A DNA stretch of 64,000 nucleotides. It comes from G965216905 sp965216905. Its GTDB lineage: Bacteria > Actinomycetota > Acidimicrobiia > Spongiisociales > ZC4RG35. The stretch lies in assembly GCA_965216905.1 (NCBI GenBank), contig OZ244213.1, positions 1,302,001 to 1,366,000 of the forward strand. The letters run 5' to 3'. Under the pieces are notes generated by a model that had not been told where the DNA came from, searched no databases, and was given only the letters and a program-made list of their open reading frames with translations. The translations under genes were made by a program, and so were the position numbers. Position 1 is the first letter of the stretch. Each line of letters opens with the position of its first letter. Below, piece by piece: positions 7,923 through 17,489 of this stretch.

Positions 7923-10138
7923 GACGCCCGCTCCACCGACACCGTCCCTCGGTATCCGTCAACGGTGACCATGGATCCGGGGGTGATGCTCATCGCCCCC
8001 GGCACCGAGACCACACACGGTATCGACGCTTCCCGGGCGATGATCGAGCTATGCGACAGGAGACCGCCCGACTCGGCGACGATCCCCCCTGCCCGGCGGA
8101 GCACGCCCGTCCAGGCCACGTCGGAGAAAGGGACGACGAGAACGTCGTCCGGCGTCACCTCGGCCGCCTCCGAAACCGATGCCGCCACCACTGCCCTTCC
8201 GGTGGCGACCCCGCGGGAGACTGCAACACCGACCAGCGCGTCGTCGATATCCGTTGCGAGCGTGCTCGCCATGAATTCGCGCCCAAAGATGGTCTCGGGC
8301 ATCGCCAGCTCCGCGGCGAGTTCCATCTCCCTCCTCCGTTCGTCGACGTCTCCTATACGGTCCCGGTTGCCATTCGGATGCAGGAGAGCGTCGACCGCCT
8401 CCTGCCAATTGAGAAAGAGCACGTCTTCGGGGGTGGCGAGCACGCCCCGCCGAGTCAGCCGGTCGCCGACCTCGAAGAACAGCGGCCGAAACCGACCGTA
8501 CAGCTTCGTGTAGAGGTCGCTGACGCGGTCTCGCGCCAGTTGCCACCGGGCAGCCCGATTCCGGAGCGTTGAGAGTCGACGCCCCGAGGCATCAGGTGCC
8601 GAAACCTCCGACCCGGACTCGTCCGGAGCGGCCGCCCGCACCATGTCCACCACGATCGTCGGGTCGTCCCGCCAGCGAGGGACGGCGAAGTCGTTGCCAC
8701 TGGAAGACAGGTGGCCGAACCGAGCGAGAAACGGGTCGAGACCGGCGAGAACCTCGGTATCGCCGGCGTCGAGCCGAGCCTGGTCGGTGTCGGAGAGGCT
8801 CCGATATGACCTTGCGAGCGCGGCCAAGGCGGGGGCCGGATCGAAACGGCCCGCTTCCGGGTGGCCGGCGGTCGGATTCGCCAGCAGCGGATCGTGACCC
8901 AGCTTCTCCAACGCCCGTCGGTAGCGGCCGCCGTGGAAGTTCATCAGCAGCGGCGCCACGATGTTGGCGCGAGCGAGACGACGGGTCAGCGCGGCCCACT
9001 CCTCGATCTCGGTCACCAGATCCTCGTCGGTCGAGGAATGAAGGGGTCGCACGAAATCGGTGGCGGCTCGGGCTTCGATCTCGGAGAGTTCCCGCACCAG
9101 GCTGTGCTCGTACAACGCGAACCGAGCGCCTTGGGTCATCATCCGAGGCAGGTGGCGACCGACCCCCACGCCCGGACGGAACGAGGGTCGCCGATCGCCG
9201 CCTTCGAGTCCCATCAGCACCTCGAGAAGGTCGCGGGGCATGCCAACCGTCTCGAAGACGTCCCCGACGGCGCGCATGTCGAAGTACGCCCGAGCCCCGA
9301 TTCGGGCGGCGAGATCGTCCGGTCGAAGGTGGGTTCCTCCAACCAGCGAGGTGAACAAGTCGATCCAGGCTCCGTTCACGACCGGCACATTCACCGACCA
9401 GACCAGCGGGTGGATCAGTCCGGGGAGGACTTCCTTGGCGATGCGGTTCGAGTAGACCGGCACGTCCGTGGTGGTGATTGGACGCATCTGTAGCCACCAG
9501 AGGTGGGTTCCGTCCCACGCCCACTCCAGGTCCACCGGTCCTTCGCTCCAGTCGAGAGCCGCCGCCGACTCCACCACCTCGCGGACGAGCCACGATGGGG
9601 CGATCGGTTCGGCCGGTGATTCGACGAAGCTCCCCCATCGCCAAACCCATCGCTGGGGTGTCTCCTGACCGGCCAGCATCGATGCGGCCGAGCCGACCAC
9701 CGCCTCCAGCACGACATCGGAGAGACCGGTCATCGGGTGGCGAGAGAAGACCACGCCGCCCACCTGCGCCTCCACCATCGATTGGACGACGACCGGGTGC
9801 TCGCCGGCCGACACCTCGATCACCGCCTCCACCACCGCATCCAGCCCGACCACGTCGAGACGCGTCATGAATTGTCCGGCATGAGACTGCTCCCGACCGT
9901 CTTCGACCGTCGCCGAACTCCGAACTGCGTACGACCCGTCGTCGGTGACGTGTTCGGCCAGCAGCGCGCGCAGTTCCTCGGACGACTCGTCTGGCGTCTC
10001 CGATGGGCCGGGGCGAACGACGATGGCCGGCGGGATGAGCAGCCCGCGGCGAACCAGACGGTGAAGACCCCAAGCCTTCCCGCCTGCCGCCCTCACCGAG
10101 CGTTTCCGGCGCGTCACGCGCTCCACTCGCCGTGCCAT
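7919..10138 (-). CDS. PEP-synthase-like dikinase (ATP-grasp plus swivelling His domain)
   Basis: This 739-residue protein has an N-terminal PPDK/PEP-synthase ATP-grasp domain (GGKAWGLHRLVRRG at the start, YAVRSSATVEDG, GGVVFSRHPMTG, LQMRPIT). A middle region of unclear family follows, then a C-terminal phosphohistidine domain (SGGLLSHSSIIARE, catalytic H696). The TIM-barrel PEP-binding domain of true PEP synthase and PPDK is absent. This layout resembles rifampicin phosphotransferase, in which ATP phosphorylates the His and the phosphate passes to a small molecule. The acceptor here is unknown. ATG 10138 is used; a TTG lies one codon upstream. It is coupled to the HupE-like gene. Confidence 0.85.
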   Translation of the reverse strand: MARRVERVTRRKRSVRAAGGKAWGLHRLVRRGLLIPPAIVVRPGPSETPDESSEELRALLAEHVTDDGSYAVRSSATVEDGREQSHAGQFMTRLDVVGLDAVVEAVIEVSAGEHPVVVQSMVEAQVGGVVFSRHPMTGLSDVVLEAVVGSAASMLAGQETPQRWVWRWGSFVESPAEPIAPSWLVREVVESAAALDWSEGPVDLEWAWDGTHLWWLQMRPITTTDVPVYSNRIAKEVLPGLIHPLVWSVNVPVVNGAWIDLFTSLVGGTHLRPDDLAARIGARAYFDMRAVGDVFETVGMPRDLLEVLMGLEGGDRRPSFRPGVGVGRHLPRMMTQGARFALYEHSLVRELSEIEARAATDFVRPLHSSTDEDLVTEIEEWAALTRRLARANIVAPLLMNFHGGRYRRALEKLGHDPLLANPTAGHPEAGRFDPAPALAALARSYRSLSDTDQARLDAGDTEVLAGLDPFLARFGHLSSSGNDFAVPRWRDDPTIVVDMVRAAAPDESGSEVSAPDASGRRLSTLRNRAARWQLARDRVSDLYTKLYGRFRPLFFEVGDRLTRRGVLATPEDVLFLNWQEAVDALLHPNGNRDRIGDVDERRREMELAAELAMPETIFGREFMASTLATDIDDALVGVAVSRGVATGRAVVAASVSEAAEVTPDDVLVVPFSDVAWTGVLRRAGGIVAESGGLLSHSSIIAREASIPCVVSVPGAMSITPGSMVTVDGYRGTVSVERAS

Positions 10139-10181
10139 CAAACGAACATACGGACCGCGATCGACTCGCGGATGCGATCGC

Positions 10182-12236
10182 CTATTCCCACACCAGCACG
10201 CTGAGACCTCGTGGTGACGCGGTGACCACCTGGAGCGGTCCCCCCGGCAGCATCGTCACGACGTCGTGGGCGGCCCCGTGCTCTGCGTCGAGTGGGTGGA
10301 TGCGCCACGGCTCGGAGCCGTCTCCGGTGAGAACGGCTCCCGAGGTGCGCACTCGGAACCCGTCGTCGACGGCCAGCACCTGCTCGGGTGTGCCCACTCC
10401 GCGTGGCAGCTCGAGCTTTCGCTCGATCGGCCAGGTGTCGACCAGATCGATCGTCTGACCGTCGTCCATGACGAGGAACGGGATGCCCCCGTCTCGACCC
10501 ATCCCGGGCCTTCCCGACAAAGGCTCCCAGGAGAGGCCATCGGTCGAGTAGTGGGCGGTTGTCGAGCCGGTGGCGCCGTCGCCGACCACGATCAGGAGCC
10601 CGTCGGCTACGACGTGGGCGCTCCGGACCACATCACCTGGGGTGTCGAGAGGCTCCCAGGACTCATCGGCCTCCTTGCGAAGAAGCGTTCCCGTCTCCTG
10701 GGCCAGCACCACTTCACCCATCGGGAGCTCGTCGTGGAACGAAACCCGCTGGGCGACATCGATCCCCCGGCTCGACCAGAGCCCGGACCGCGTCGCCGTG
10801 TAGACCCGGCTCCCCACCACCGGATGCAGCTCGCCCTCCGCGTCGGTGAACACCGCCCCGACTCCCAAGACGGCCGGGCGCGGATCGATGACGCCCGCCT
10901 CGACGTCGACGGCATGCAGGCTCTGACCGGTCCACACGTAAGGCACGCCGGCGGACCGGCCGACCGCCACCGCCGACGGTCCGACCTCGACCTCGTCGCG
11001 CGTGGTCCAGGTTCCGCCCGGTGCCAACTCCGTCGTGACGGCGATCTCTTCCGCTCCGCGAAAGAGCTGTCGATGGCCGGACAACGAGTCGAGGCTCAAG
11101 ACGCTGACGTCATCCCCCGACACGAGGCCGACGATTCGTTCTTGCGGCGCACGGCCCCGGATCGGGACCGTCTCCATACCGGCGTCGGTGACCACGTCCG
11201 TGCCGGCGGCGTTCTCGGCCACCATCGCCAGCGAGCCATCGATCATCGCCGGCGTCCACCCGGATCGGACACCCACCGGATATCGCCGGATCCAGGTGAC
11301 GAGGTCCGTCGACACGTACGTGGCGTCGAAACTCGCCCCGAGCCATCCCCCCTCCTCGAAGCCGTCGAGGATCGCCCGGAAGGGCAGGGCGCCCGGGTGG
11401 ATCGACAGATCCTCGGCCAGCAACCGGCCGTCCTCGAGGCGCCAGCGCGCCGGTTCGCCCTCGGACTGCCCGTACGCCCAAATCGAATCCTCCGCCGCCA
11501 GCAGCGTCGTGATCTCGACATCGCCCTGCGGCCAGGGCAGTTCGACCCAGCGGCGGTCCGAACCGAGATGCAGCAACACCGGGTCTGCCGGAACGGGAAA
11601 CGATCCGGCCGCGAGCGGAGCATTCCCCAACAGCAGCGCATGGTCGCCGACCGTCACCAGGTCGTCGACCTCTGCCAGGCTCACGTCGAACGGGTGGGGC
11701 GTCCACGTCCGGCCGTCCTCGTTCAGCCACCACTCGCCTCCACTGGCCGGCGACATCGACGGTGCCAGCACGAGCATGAGCGCATTGCCGACCGCCACGG
11801 CCGGCCGGCCGTTCATCGGAGCGTTGCTCAACGTGACCGTTCTCCAAGTCGAGCCGTCCTCGGAGTGTCGGGCGACGACGAGCCGTCCGGAGGTCACCGC
11901 CAGCCATCCACGGTCGCCGTGGGCGACGGTCGGTGCGGCGAAGGTGTCCGGTGACAGATGGACCTCCTGCCATCCGGCGCCCACCGCCGCTGCCTTCGGA
12001 GACGGCTCGTCCGGTGCCGGCACCGCCACCCCGGGGACGATCGGAGCGTCGGGAGCCTGGAGCTGCGACGGATCGATGGTCGCCTCCGGTGGTGCGTCGC
12101 TCCCGGGAACGACCACGGCGAGACTCACGGCCAAGACGAGCGGAACGGCCACCATCCACCAGCGAGGGCCACGCGCCGGGCCGGCCCCCGACTCGGGTGC
12201 ACCGACCTCGACGATCTCTTCGGCAGGAGATGTCAT
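10182..12236 (-). CDS. Membrane-anchored Asp-box (BNR-type) beta-propeller protein
   Basis: This 684-residue protein has a short cytoplasmic N-terminus, one membrane segment (WWMVAVPLVLAVSLAVVV, about residues 28-45), a Pro/Ala-rich linker and a long extracellular region. Repeated Asp-box-like motifs (SEDGSTWRTV, NEDGRTWTPH, STDLVTWIRR, STDGLSWEPL) indicate a beta-propeller fold as in sialidase-like and BNR proteins. No catalytic sialidase residues were recognised, so a binding role is more likely. The ATG at 12236 places the membrane segment sensibly; upstream in-frame starts would lengthen the cytoplasmic tail into the divergent promoter region. It lies 43 bp upstream of the dikinase on the same strand. 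Confidence 0.7.
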   Translation of the reverse strand: MTSPAEEIVEVGAPESGAGPARGPRWWMVAVPLVLAVSLAVVVPGSDAPPEATIDPSQLQAPDAPIVPGVAVPAPDEPSPKAAAVGAGWQEVHLSPDTFAAPTVAHGDRGWLAVTSGRLVVARHSEDGSTWRTVTLSNAPMNGRPAVAVGNALMLVLAPSMSPASGGEWWLNEDGRTWTPHPFDVSLAEVDDLVTVGDHALLLGNAPLAAGSFPVPADPVLLHLGSDRRWVELPWPQGDVEITTLLAAEDSIWAYGQSEGEPARWRLEDGRLLAEDLSIHPGALPFRAILDGFEEGGWLGASFDATYVSTDLVTWIRRYPVGVRSGWTPAMIDGSLAMVAENAAGTDVVTDAGMETVPIRGRAPQERIVGLVSGDDVSVLSLDSLSGHRQLFRGAEEIAVTTELAPGGTWTTRDEVEVGPSAVAVGRSAGVPYVWTGQSLHAVDVEAGVIDPRPAVLGVGAVFTDAEGELHPVVGSRVYTATRSGLWSSRGIDVAQRVSFHDELPMGEVVLAQETGTLLRKEADESWEPLDTPGDVVRSAHVVADGLLIVVGDGATGSTTAHYSTDGLSWEPLSGRPGMGRDGGIPFLVMDDGQTIDLVDTWPIERKLELPRGVGTPEQVLAVDDGFRVRTSGAVLTGDGSEPWRIHPLDAEHGAAHDVVTMLPGGPLQVVTASPRGLSVLVWE

Positions 12237-12333
12237 CCTTCCAACGGTAAGGAACGGCCGCCCGTTATGGGAGCCGTCAACGAATCTGGAGGACTCCAGC
12301 CTCCACTCCGTACCCACCGGTATCGTCGTCGGC

Positions 12334-14235
12334 ATGCCCCCCACCCCATTCGGTTCGTGGACATCGCCGATCACCCCGTCGATGCTCGCCGGCGGTCAGC
12401 TCGGGTTCATGGAGTTGACCTCCCACGACGACGACGTCATCTGGAGCGAGTACCGGCCCGCCGAGGACCGGGTGGCGGTGATGCGTCGACGGGGCCATTC
12501 GATTGAGGAGATCGCACCCGCGTTCAACGCTCGAACCCTCGTCCACGAGTACGGCGGCGCCTCGATCGCCACCGACGGTGACGCCGTCGTCGCCAGCCGG
12601 TTCGAGGACCAGCGGATGTATCGGATCGACGGTGTCGAGCCCCGGCCGATCACTCCTGTGCCGCCGGAACCTCGAGTTTGGCGCTACGCGGACGCGGTCA
12701 TCGCCGACGGATGGGTGGTGGCCGTCCGCGAGAACCACGCCGGAGGGGGTGAGGCCCGCCACGATCTCGCGGCGTTCCCGGTGGACGGCCGCGCCGAGCC
12801 GGTCACGGTGACGTCGGGCTACGACTTCTACTCCACGCCCCGAATCAGCCCCGACGGCGCTCACATCGCCTGGTTGGCCTGGAACCATCCCAACATGCCG
12901 TGGGACGAGACCCACCTCTGGGTGGCGGACTGGCTGGCTCCCGAAATCCGGTCAGCGCGCCGCGTTCCGAGCTTCGACGACGAATCACTCTTCCAGCCCA
13001 CCTGGACGGCCGCCGGCGAACTGCTCGTCTCGGCCGACCGGACGGGCTGGTGGAACATCTACCGAGTCGATGGTGATGTTCTCGAGCCGCGTTTGCCGAC
13101 CGAACGCGAGGTCGGACTACCCGGTTGGATGTTCGGCTGGTCCACGTTCGCGCTCACCGCCACCGGTCGTCTGGTGACCGCGGTGGCGGATCGGGGAATG
13201 TGGTCACTGGAAGTCGACGGAGATCCGGTCGACATCGGTGAACGATCCGCGTTCGGTGGACTGATGACGGTGGTGGGCGAGCAGGTCTGGACGGTGTTCG
13301 GTGGCCCGAGCACACCGATGAGCGTTCTGACCGTCGACCTCGAGCGAGGAACCGTGGAGGTCGTGCGGCGTTCCTCCGAGGTCGATCTGGACGAGCGGTT
13401 CATATCGCGTCCCGTACCCATCTCCTACCCGACGACCGAGGGTGGGGAGGCGCATGCGTTCTTCTACCCACCGACCAATCCCGACCACCGGCCTCCCGAG
13501 GGAGCACTGCCACCGCTCATCGTCTTCAGCCACGGCGGGCCCACGGCGCAGACGTACAGCACCCTGCAGCTCTCGGTTCAGTTCTGGACCACCCGCGGGT
13601 TTGCCATCGCCGATGTGAACTATCGCGGCTCGACCGGTCATGGACGGGCGTATCGGGACGCACTGCGCGGCCGGTGGGGGGAACTCGATGTCGAGGACTG
13701 TGTGGAGGCCGCCAGACACCTGGCCTCGATCGGCAAGGTCGACCCTGCCCGCCTGGCGATTCGCGGTGGGAGCGCCGGCGGTTTCGTCACCTTGTGTGCG
13801 CTGACGTTCCACGATGTCTTCGCGGCAGGCACCTCCTACTGCGGGGTGGCCGACATCGAGGCGCTGATGGAGACGACCCACAAGTTCGAATCACGGTACG
13901 ACCACCGGCTCGTCGGGCCACCCGACCGGGCAGAAGCCCGGTATCGGGAACGATCTCCCATCCATCACGCCGACCGGATCACGTGCCCGGTGTTGATCAT
14001 CCAGGGCAGCGATGACCCCATCGTCACGCCCGACCAGGCCGAGGTCTTCGTCGACGCCATGCACGCCAACGGTCTTCCCCACTCGTTCCTCCTCATCGAG
14101 GGCGAGGACCACTTCCTGGGGAAGGCCGAGACCGTCGTTCGGACGCGCCAGGCCGAGTTGTCCTTCTACGGACAGTTGTTCGGGTTCGAGCCGGCCGGAG
14201 AGATCCCGCGCCTCTCGATAACAAATCTCGACTGA
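12334..14235 (+). CDS. S9-family prolyl oligopeptidase-like peptidase
   Basis: This 633-residue cytosolic serine peptidase has an N-terminal beta-propeller (about 1-370) with no signal peptide and a C-terminal alpha/beta-hydrolase domain. The catalytic triad is visible: GGSAGGF with S480, GSDDPIV with D561, and GEDHFLG with H593. The layout matches the acylaminoacyl-peptidase/dipeptidyl-peptidase branch (S9C). The frame is open for more than 1 kb upstream, where it is antisense to the Asp-box gene. The ATG at 12334 is where S9-like sequence begins. It is transcribed divergently from the 10182-12236 gene and converges on argD. Confidence 0.9.
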   Translation: MPPTPFGSWTSPITPSMLAGGQLGFMELTSHDDDVIWSEYRPAEDRVAVMRRRGHSIEEIAPAFNARTLVHEYGGASIATDGDAVVASRFEDQRMYRIDGVEPRPITPVPPEPRVWRYADAVIADGWVVAVRENHAGGGEARHDLAAFPVDGRAEPVTVTSGYDFYSTPRISPDGAHIAWLAWNHPNMPWDETHLWVADWLAPEIRSARRVPSFDDESLFQPTWTAAGELLVSADRTGWWNIYRVDGDVLEPRLPTEREVGLPGWMFGWSTFALTATGRLVTAVADRGMWSLEVDGDPVDIGERSAFGGLMTVVGEQVWTVFGGPSTPMSVLTVDLERGTVEVVRRSSEVDLDERFISRPVPISYPTTEGGEAHAFFYPPTNPDHRPPEGALPPLIVFSHGGPTAQTYSTLQLSVQFWTTRGFAIADVNYRGSTGHGRAYRDALRGRWGELDVEDCVEAARHLASIGKVDPARLAIRGGSAGGFVTLCALTFHDVFAAGTSYCGVADIEALMETTHKFESRYDHRLVGPPDRAEARYRERSPIHHADRITCPVLIIQGSDDPIVTPDQAEVFVDAMHANGLPHSFLLIEGEDHFLGKAETVVRTRQAELSFYGQLFGFEPAGEIPRLSITNLD

Positions 14236-14273
14236 AGGGTCTGACCACCCGCGGAGCGGTCATCGGGCCCGTG

Positions 14274-15455
14274 TCAGCGGAGCGCTTCCGAGAATCGCGC
14301 CAAGCCCTCGTCGATCTCATCGGGTGACACGGTGAGCGGCGGGGCGAAGCGCACGGCATCGGGCCGCACCGCATTCACGATCAGACCCTCCTTCAACGCC
14401 CGCCCGGCCACTGCGACTGCTCGCTCCCCTTCCAGGACCGCCGCCAACAGCAGGCCGCGGCCTCGCACCGAGGCGACCCCGTCGAGACCCACCAGCCCGG
14501 CTCCCAGTTGTCGCGACCGCTCACGGCAGTTGGCCAGCAGGTCCAAGCGCTCGATCTGGCCGAGCACCGCCAGCGCCGCGGAACAGATCACGGGACCCCC
14601 TCCGAACGTGGTGGCGTGATCGCCGCGCCGGAATGCCTGCGCAGCAGCGTCGGTCGCCATACACACCCCGATGGGTAGCCCATTGGCAAGCGCCTTGGCG
14701 GTGGTGGCGATGTCCGGGGCGAAGCCGAGTTGCTGCCACGAGAACCACGAGCCGGTCCGGCCGACACCGGCCTGGACGTCATCCACCACCAACAACACCT
14801 CGCGCTCGTCGCACAACCGTCGCACGGCGGCCAGATAGTCGACGCTCAACGGGCGAACGCCGCCCTCCCCCTGCGTCGTCTCGATCATGACGGCGGCGGT
14901 GCTCGCCGAGACCGCGCCGTCGAGCGCAACGATGTCCTCGGCCACCACCTGCCGGAACCCGGCCGGGAGGGGTTCGAAGACCGCCTGCTTCTCCGGCTGG
15001 CCGGTGGCGGCGAGCGTCGCCAGCGACCGCCCGTGAAAGGAGTCGGCCAGCGTGACCACCTCGTAGCACTCCGGACCTCGCTGCGCCTGGCCCCAGCGCC
15101 GTGCCAGTTTGATGGCGGCTTCGTTGGCGGTGGCGCCGCAGTTCGCGAAGAACACCCGATCCAGACCGGACAGCCGGGTCAGCCGTTCGGCCAGCTCGAC
15201 CATGGGCTCGGTATAGAAGAGGTTGGAGGTGTGAACCAGCGTCGTCATCTGCCGTCCGACGGCCTCGGCCACCGCCGGGTTGGCGTGTCCCACCGACGCG
15301 ACCGCCAGCCCGGTCAGGAAATCGAGGTACCTGGCGCCGTCGGCGGCCGTCAACCACGATCCGTCTCCCGACACGAACGTGACCGGCAGGCGCCCGTACG
15401 TCTGCATCACGACCGCCGCTTCCCGGGAGATGATGTGGTCGACCGGCTCACTCAC
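14274..15455 (-). CDS. argD: Acetylornithine aminotransferase
   Basis: ArgD (393 residues) is a class III PLP aminotransferase. It converts N-acetylglutamate semialdehyde to N-acetylornithine with glutamate as donor. Visible motifs are LFYTEPMVELAERL, the FFANCGATANEAAIKLAR cofactor segment, VVDDVQAGVGRTG, and TTAKALANGLPIG with the PLP lysine. The GTG at 15455 begins SEPVDHIISREAAV and overlaps the argB stop by 8 bp. It ends the argC-J-B-D block. In many actinobacteria argF follows; here a convergent S9 peptidase gene comes next. Confidence 0.95.
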   Translation of the reverse strand: MSEPVDHIISREAAVVMQTYGRLPVTFVSGDGSWLTAADGARYLDFLTGLAVASVGHANPAVAEAVGRQMTTLVHTSNLFYTEPMVELAERLTRLSGLDRVFFANCGATANEAAIKLARRWGQAQRGPECYEVVTLADSFHGRSLATLAATGQPEKQAVFEPLPAGFRQVVAEDIVALDGAVSASTAAVMIETTQGEGGVRPLSVDYLAAVRRLCDEREVLLVVDDVQAGVGRTGSWFSWQQLGFAPDIATTAKALANGLPIGVCMATDAAAQAFRRGDHATTFGGGPVICSAALAVLGQIERLDLLANCRERSRQLGAGLVGLDGVASVRGRGLLLAAVLEGERAVAVAGRALKEGLIVNAVRPDAVRFAPPLTVSPDEIDEGLARFSEALR

Positions 15456-16347
15456 GGGAATCTCCGACCCGGGTGATCATGGTCCCGACGCCCTGCTTGG
15501 TGAACATCTCGAGGAGGACGACATGCTGAACCCGACCATCGAGGATATGGGCCCTCCGCACCCCGGACTCCACTGCGGTGGCGACCGACTCGAGCTTGGG
15601 CTTCATGCCTCCCTCCATCTCGGGAAGAACCCGCCGGAGCTCGGCGACGTCCATGCGGTCGATCCGAGTGGCCGGATCGTCACCGTCCCGGTAGACCCCT
15701 TCGACGTCGGTCAGGTACACCAGCTTGCGAGCATCGAGTGCGGCGGCGATCGCTCCGGCCGCCGTGTCGGCATTGGTGTTGTAGACCGTGCCGTCCACCC
15801 CTCGGGCCAAGGGAGCGACCACCGGCACCAGGCCGTCATCGAGCAGGCTCCGGATCAGATCGGTGTCGACCCGATCGATGGTCCCGACGTGGCCGAGCCG
15901 AGGGTCGATCGCAGAGGCGGTCAGAAGACCGGCGTCCAACCCCGAAAGGCCGATCGCTCGTGCTCCGTGGCCGGCCAGCAATGTGACGATGTCGGCGTTC
16001 ACCTCCCCGATCAGTACCCGCTGCACGATGCGAATGGTGTGGTCGTCGGTGACTCGCAGCCCGTCGACCCACTCCGCCTCGACGCCGGCGTCGGTCATGG
16101 CCTGCGAGATCTGAGGTCCGCCTCCGTGGACGATGACGGGGAGAATGCCGACCGTGTGGAGCAGCGTGATGTCACCCGCAAAGGTGTGGCGCAGTTCGGG
16201 AGCATCCATGGTCGAGCCGCCGTACTTGATGACCACGATCTCGCCTCGAAACCGTTGGATGTAGGGCAGCGCCTCCATGAGGATCGAGGCCTTGCCCATC
16301 GAGGTGGCGATGCTCGACTTCGAGGCGTCGGGTGCGTGGCCGCTCAC
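15448..16347 (-). CDS. argB: Acetylglutamate kinase
   Basis: ArgB (299 residues) phosphorylates N-acetylglutamate with ATP; in many bacteria it is the arginine-inhibited step. The amino-acid-kinase motifs are present: VVIKYGGSTM (ATP-binding Lys and Gly loop), ILPVIVHGGGPQIS (substrate loop), YNTNADTAAGAIAAAL and MEGGMKPKLESV. The GTG start at 16347 overlaps the argJ stop (GTGA) and gives an N-terminal extension of about 20 residues before the core, a feature of arginine-sensitive kinases. A later ATG (MGKASILMEALPYI) is possible. Confidence 0.95.
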   Translation of the reverse strand: MSGHAPDASKSSIATSMGKASILMEALPYIQRFRGEIVVIKYGGSTMDAPELRHTFAGDITLLHTVGILPVIVHGGGPQISQAMTDAGVEAEWVDGLRVTDDHTIRIVQRVLIGEVNADIVTLLAGHGARAIGLSGLDAGLLTASAIDPRLGHVGTIDRVDTDLIRSLLDDGLVPVVAPLARGVDGTVYNTNADTAAGAIAAALDARKLVYLTDVEGVYRDGDDPATRIDRMDVAELRRVLPEMEGGMKPKLESVATAVESGVRRAHILDGRVQHVVLLEMFTKQGVGTMITRVGDSRE

Positions 16348-17489
16348 GAGCGCTCCCCGTTGAACCTGACGTACTCGGGCGTGAGGTCGGTAGTGACGAC
16401 ACGGGCCTGGCCGGGTCCTCGGCCCACCGTGATCTCGACGGTGAAGTCCGATCCGAGCGCATCGACGACCGACGCCTCGTGGAAGGCCACCCCCCGTCCA
16501 CCCTGGCACACGGTCACTCCCTGATAGGCGATCGTGATGTCTCGCTGATCGATGACGACCCCGGCGACCCCGGCGGCCGCCAGCACCCGACCCCAATTGG
16601 GATCGGAGCCCCAGAACGAGCTTCGTACCAACGCCGAGTCGGCGATGGTTCGGCCGATCCGGCGGGCATCCTCGTCGCTGGCGGCGCCATCGACCTCGAT
16701 GTCCACCACCCGGCTCGCCCCCTCGGCGTCCGTGGCGAGCATGCGGGTCAGTGACTGGCACACGGCCTCCACCATCCGCTCCAGAGCGGCTTCGTCGATC
16801 GGTCCGGCCTCGCCGGACGCCATGAAGACGACCGTGTCGTTGGTCGACTGGCATCCGTCCACGTTCAGACAGTTGAACGTGACGTCGACCGCCCGGCGAA
16901 GGATGCGCGACATGGACGACGCGTCTATCTCCGCATCGGTGGTGAGGACGGCGAGCATCGTCGCCATGTCGGGCCGCAACATGCCCGCGCCCTTGGCCAT
17001 CCCCCCCACGGTGATGGACCCGCGGTGCATGCTGGCCTGCTTGCTGACCGTGTCGGTGGTCAGGATCGACTCGGCCAGGTCATCGGCGCCCTCGCCGGAG
17101 AGGCCGGCGACCAGGCCGGGAACGGCGGCCGTCATCGCCGCCACCGGTAGGCGCCCTCCGATGGGGCCGGTGGAGCACACGAGGACCTCGGTGGGGTCGC
17201 ATCGCAACCCGGTGGCAACCGAGGCAGCCACCTCTTCGGCGTCCTGCCGCCCGGATGCTCCCGTTCCGGCGTTGGCCGCGCCGCTGTTCAGAACCACCGC
17301 TCGGGCACGGCCTGACGCGATCCGCTCCCGGCTCACCTCCACGGGTGGAGCGGCCGTCTGTGACTGTGTGAACACCGCTGCGGCGGGCACCGCTCGACGG
17401 GCGGCGATCAATCCGAAGTCGAGCCCTTCCGGCTTGATGCCGGCGGCGACGGCCGACGCCTCGAATCCCGAGGCTGCGGTGACGCTCAC
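16344..17489 (-). CDS. argJ: Glutamate N-acetyltransferase / amino-acid acetyltransferase
   Basis: ArgJ (381 residues) moves the acetyl group from N-acetylornithine to glutamate, closing the cyclic arginine pathway. It self-cleaves at an invariant Thr, seen here as T177 in RPDMATMLAV, to form alpha and beta subunits. AGIKPEGLDFGLI at the N-terminus and TVSKQASMHRGSITVGGMAKGAGM before the cleavage site are family-typical. The GTG at 17489 overlaps the argC stop (GTGA). The cyclic route means a separate ArgA or ArgE is not strictly needed. Confidence 0.96.
   Translation of the reverse strand: MSVTAASGFEASAVAAGIKPEGLDFGLIAARRAVPAAAVFTQSQTAAPPVEVSRERIASGRARAVVLNSGAANAGTGASGRQDAEEVAASVATGLRCDPTEVLVCSTGPIGGRLPVAAMTAAVPGLVAGLSGEGADDLAESILTTDTVSKQASMHRGSITVGGMAKGAGMLRPDMATMLAVLTTDAEIDASSMSRILRRAVDVTFNCLNVDGCQSTNDTVVFMASGEAGPIDEAALERMVEAVCQSLTRMLATDAEGASRVVDIEVDGAASDEDARRIGRTIADSALVRSSFWGSDPNWGRVLAAAGVAGVVIDQRDITIAYQGVTVCQGGRGVAFHEASVVDALGSDFTVEITVGRGPGQARVVTTDLTPEYVRFNGERS

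Noticed and set aside
11002..12333. N-terminal extension of the S9 peptidase frame by 444 codons
   Set aside because: The extension is antisense to the Asp-box protein gene and has no peptidase similarity; ATG 12334 fits the family.
14236..14273. Terminator in the S9 peptidase/argD convergent gap
   Set aside because: Only short, imperfect inverted repeats; no stable stem.
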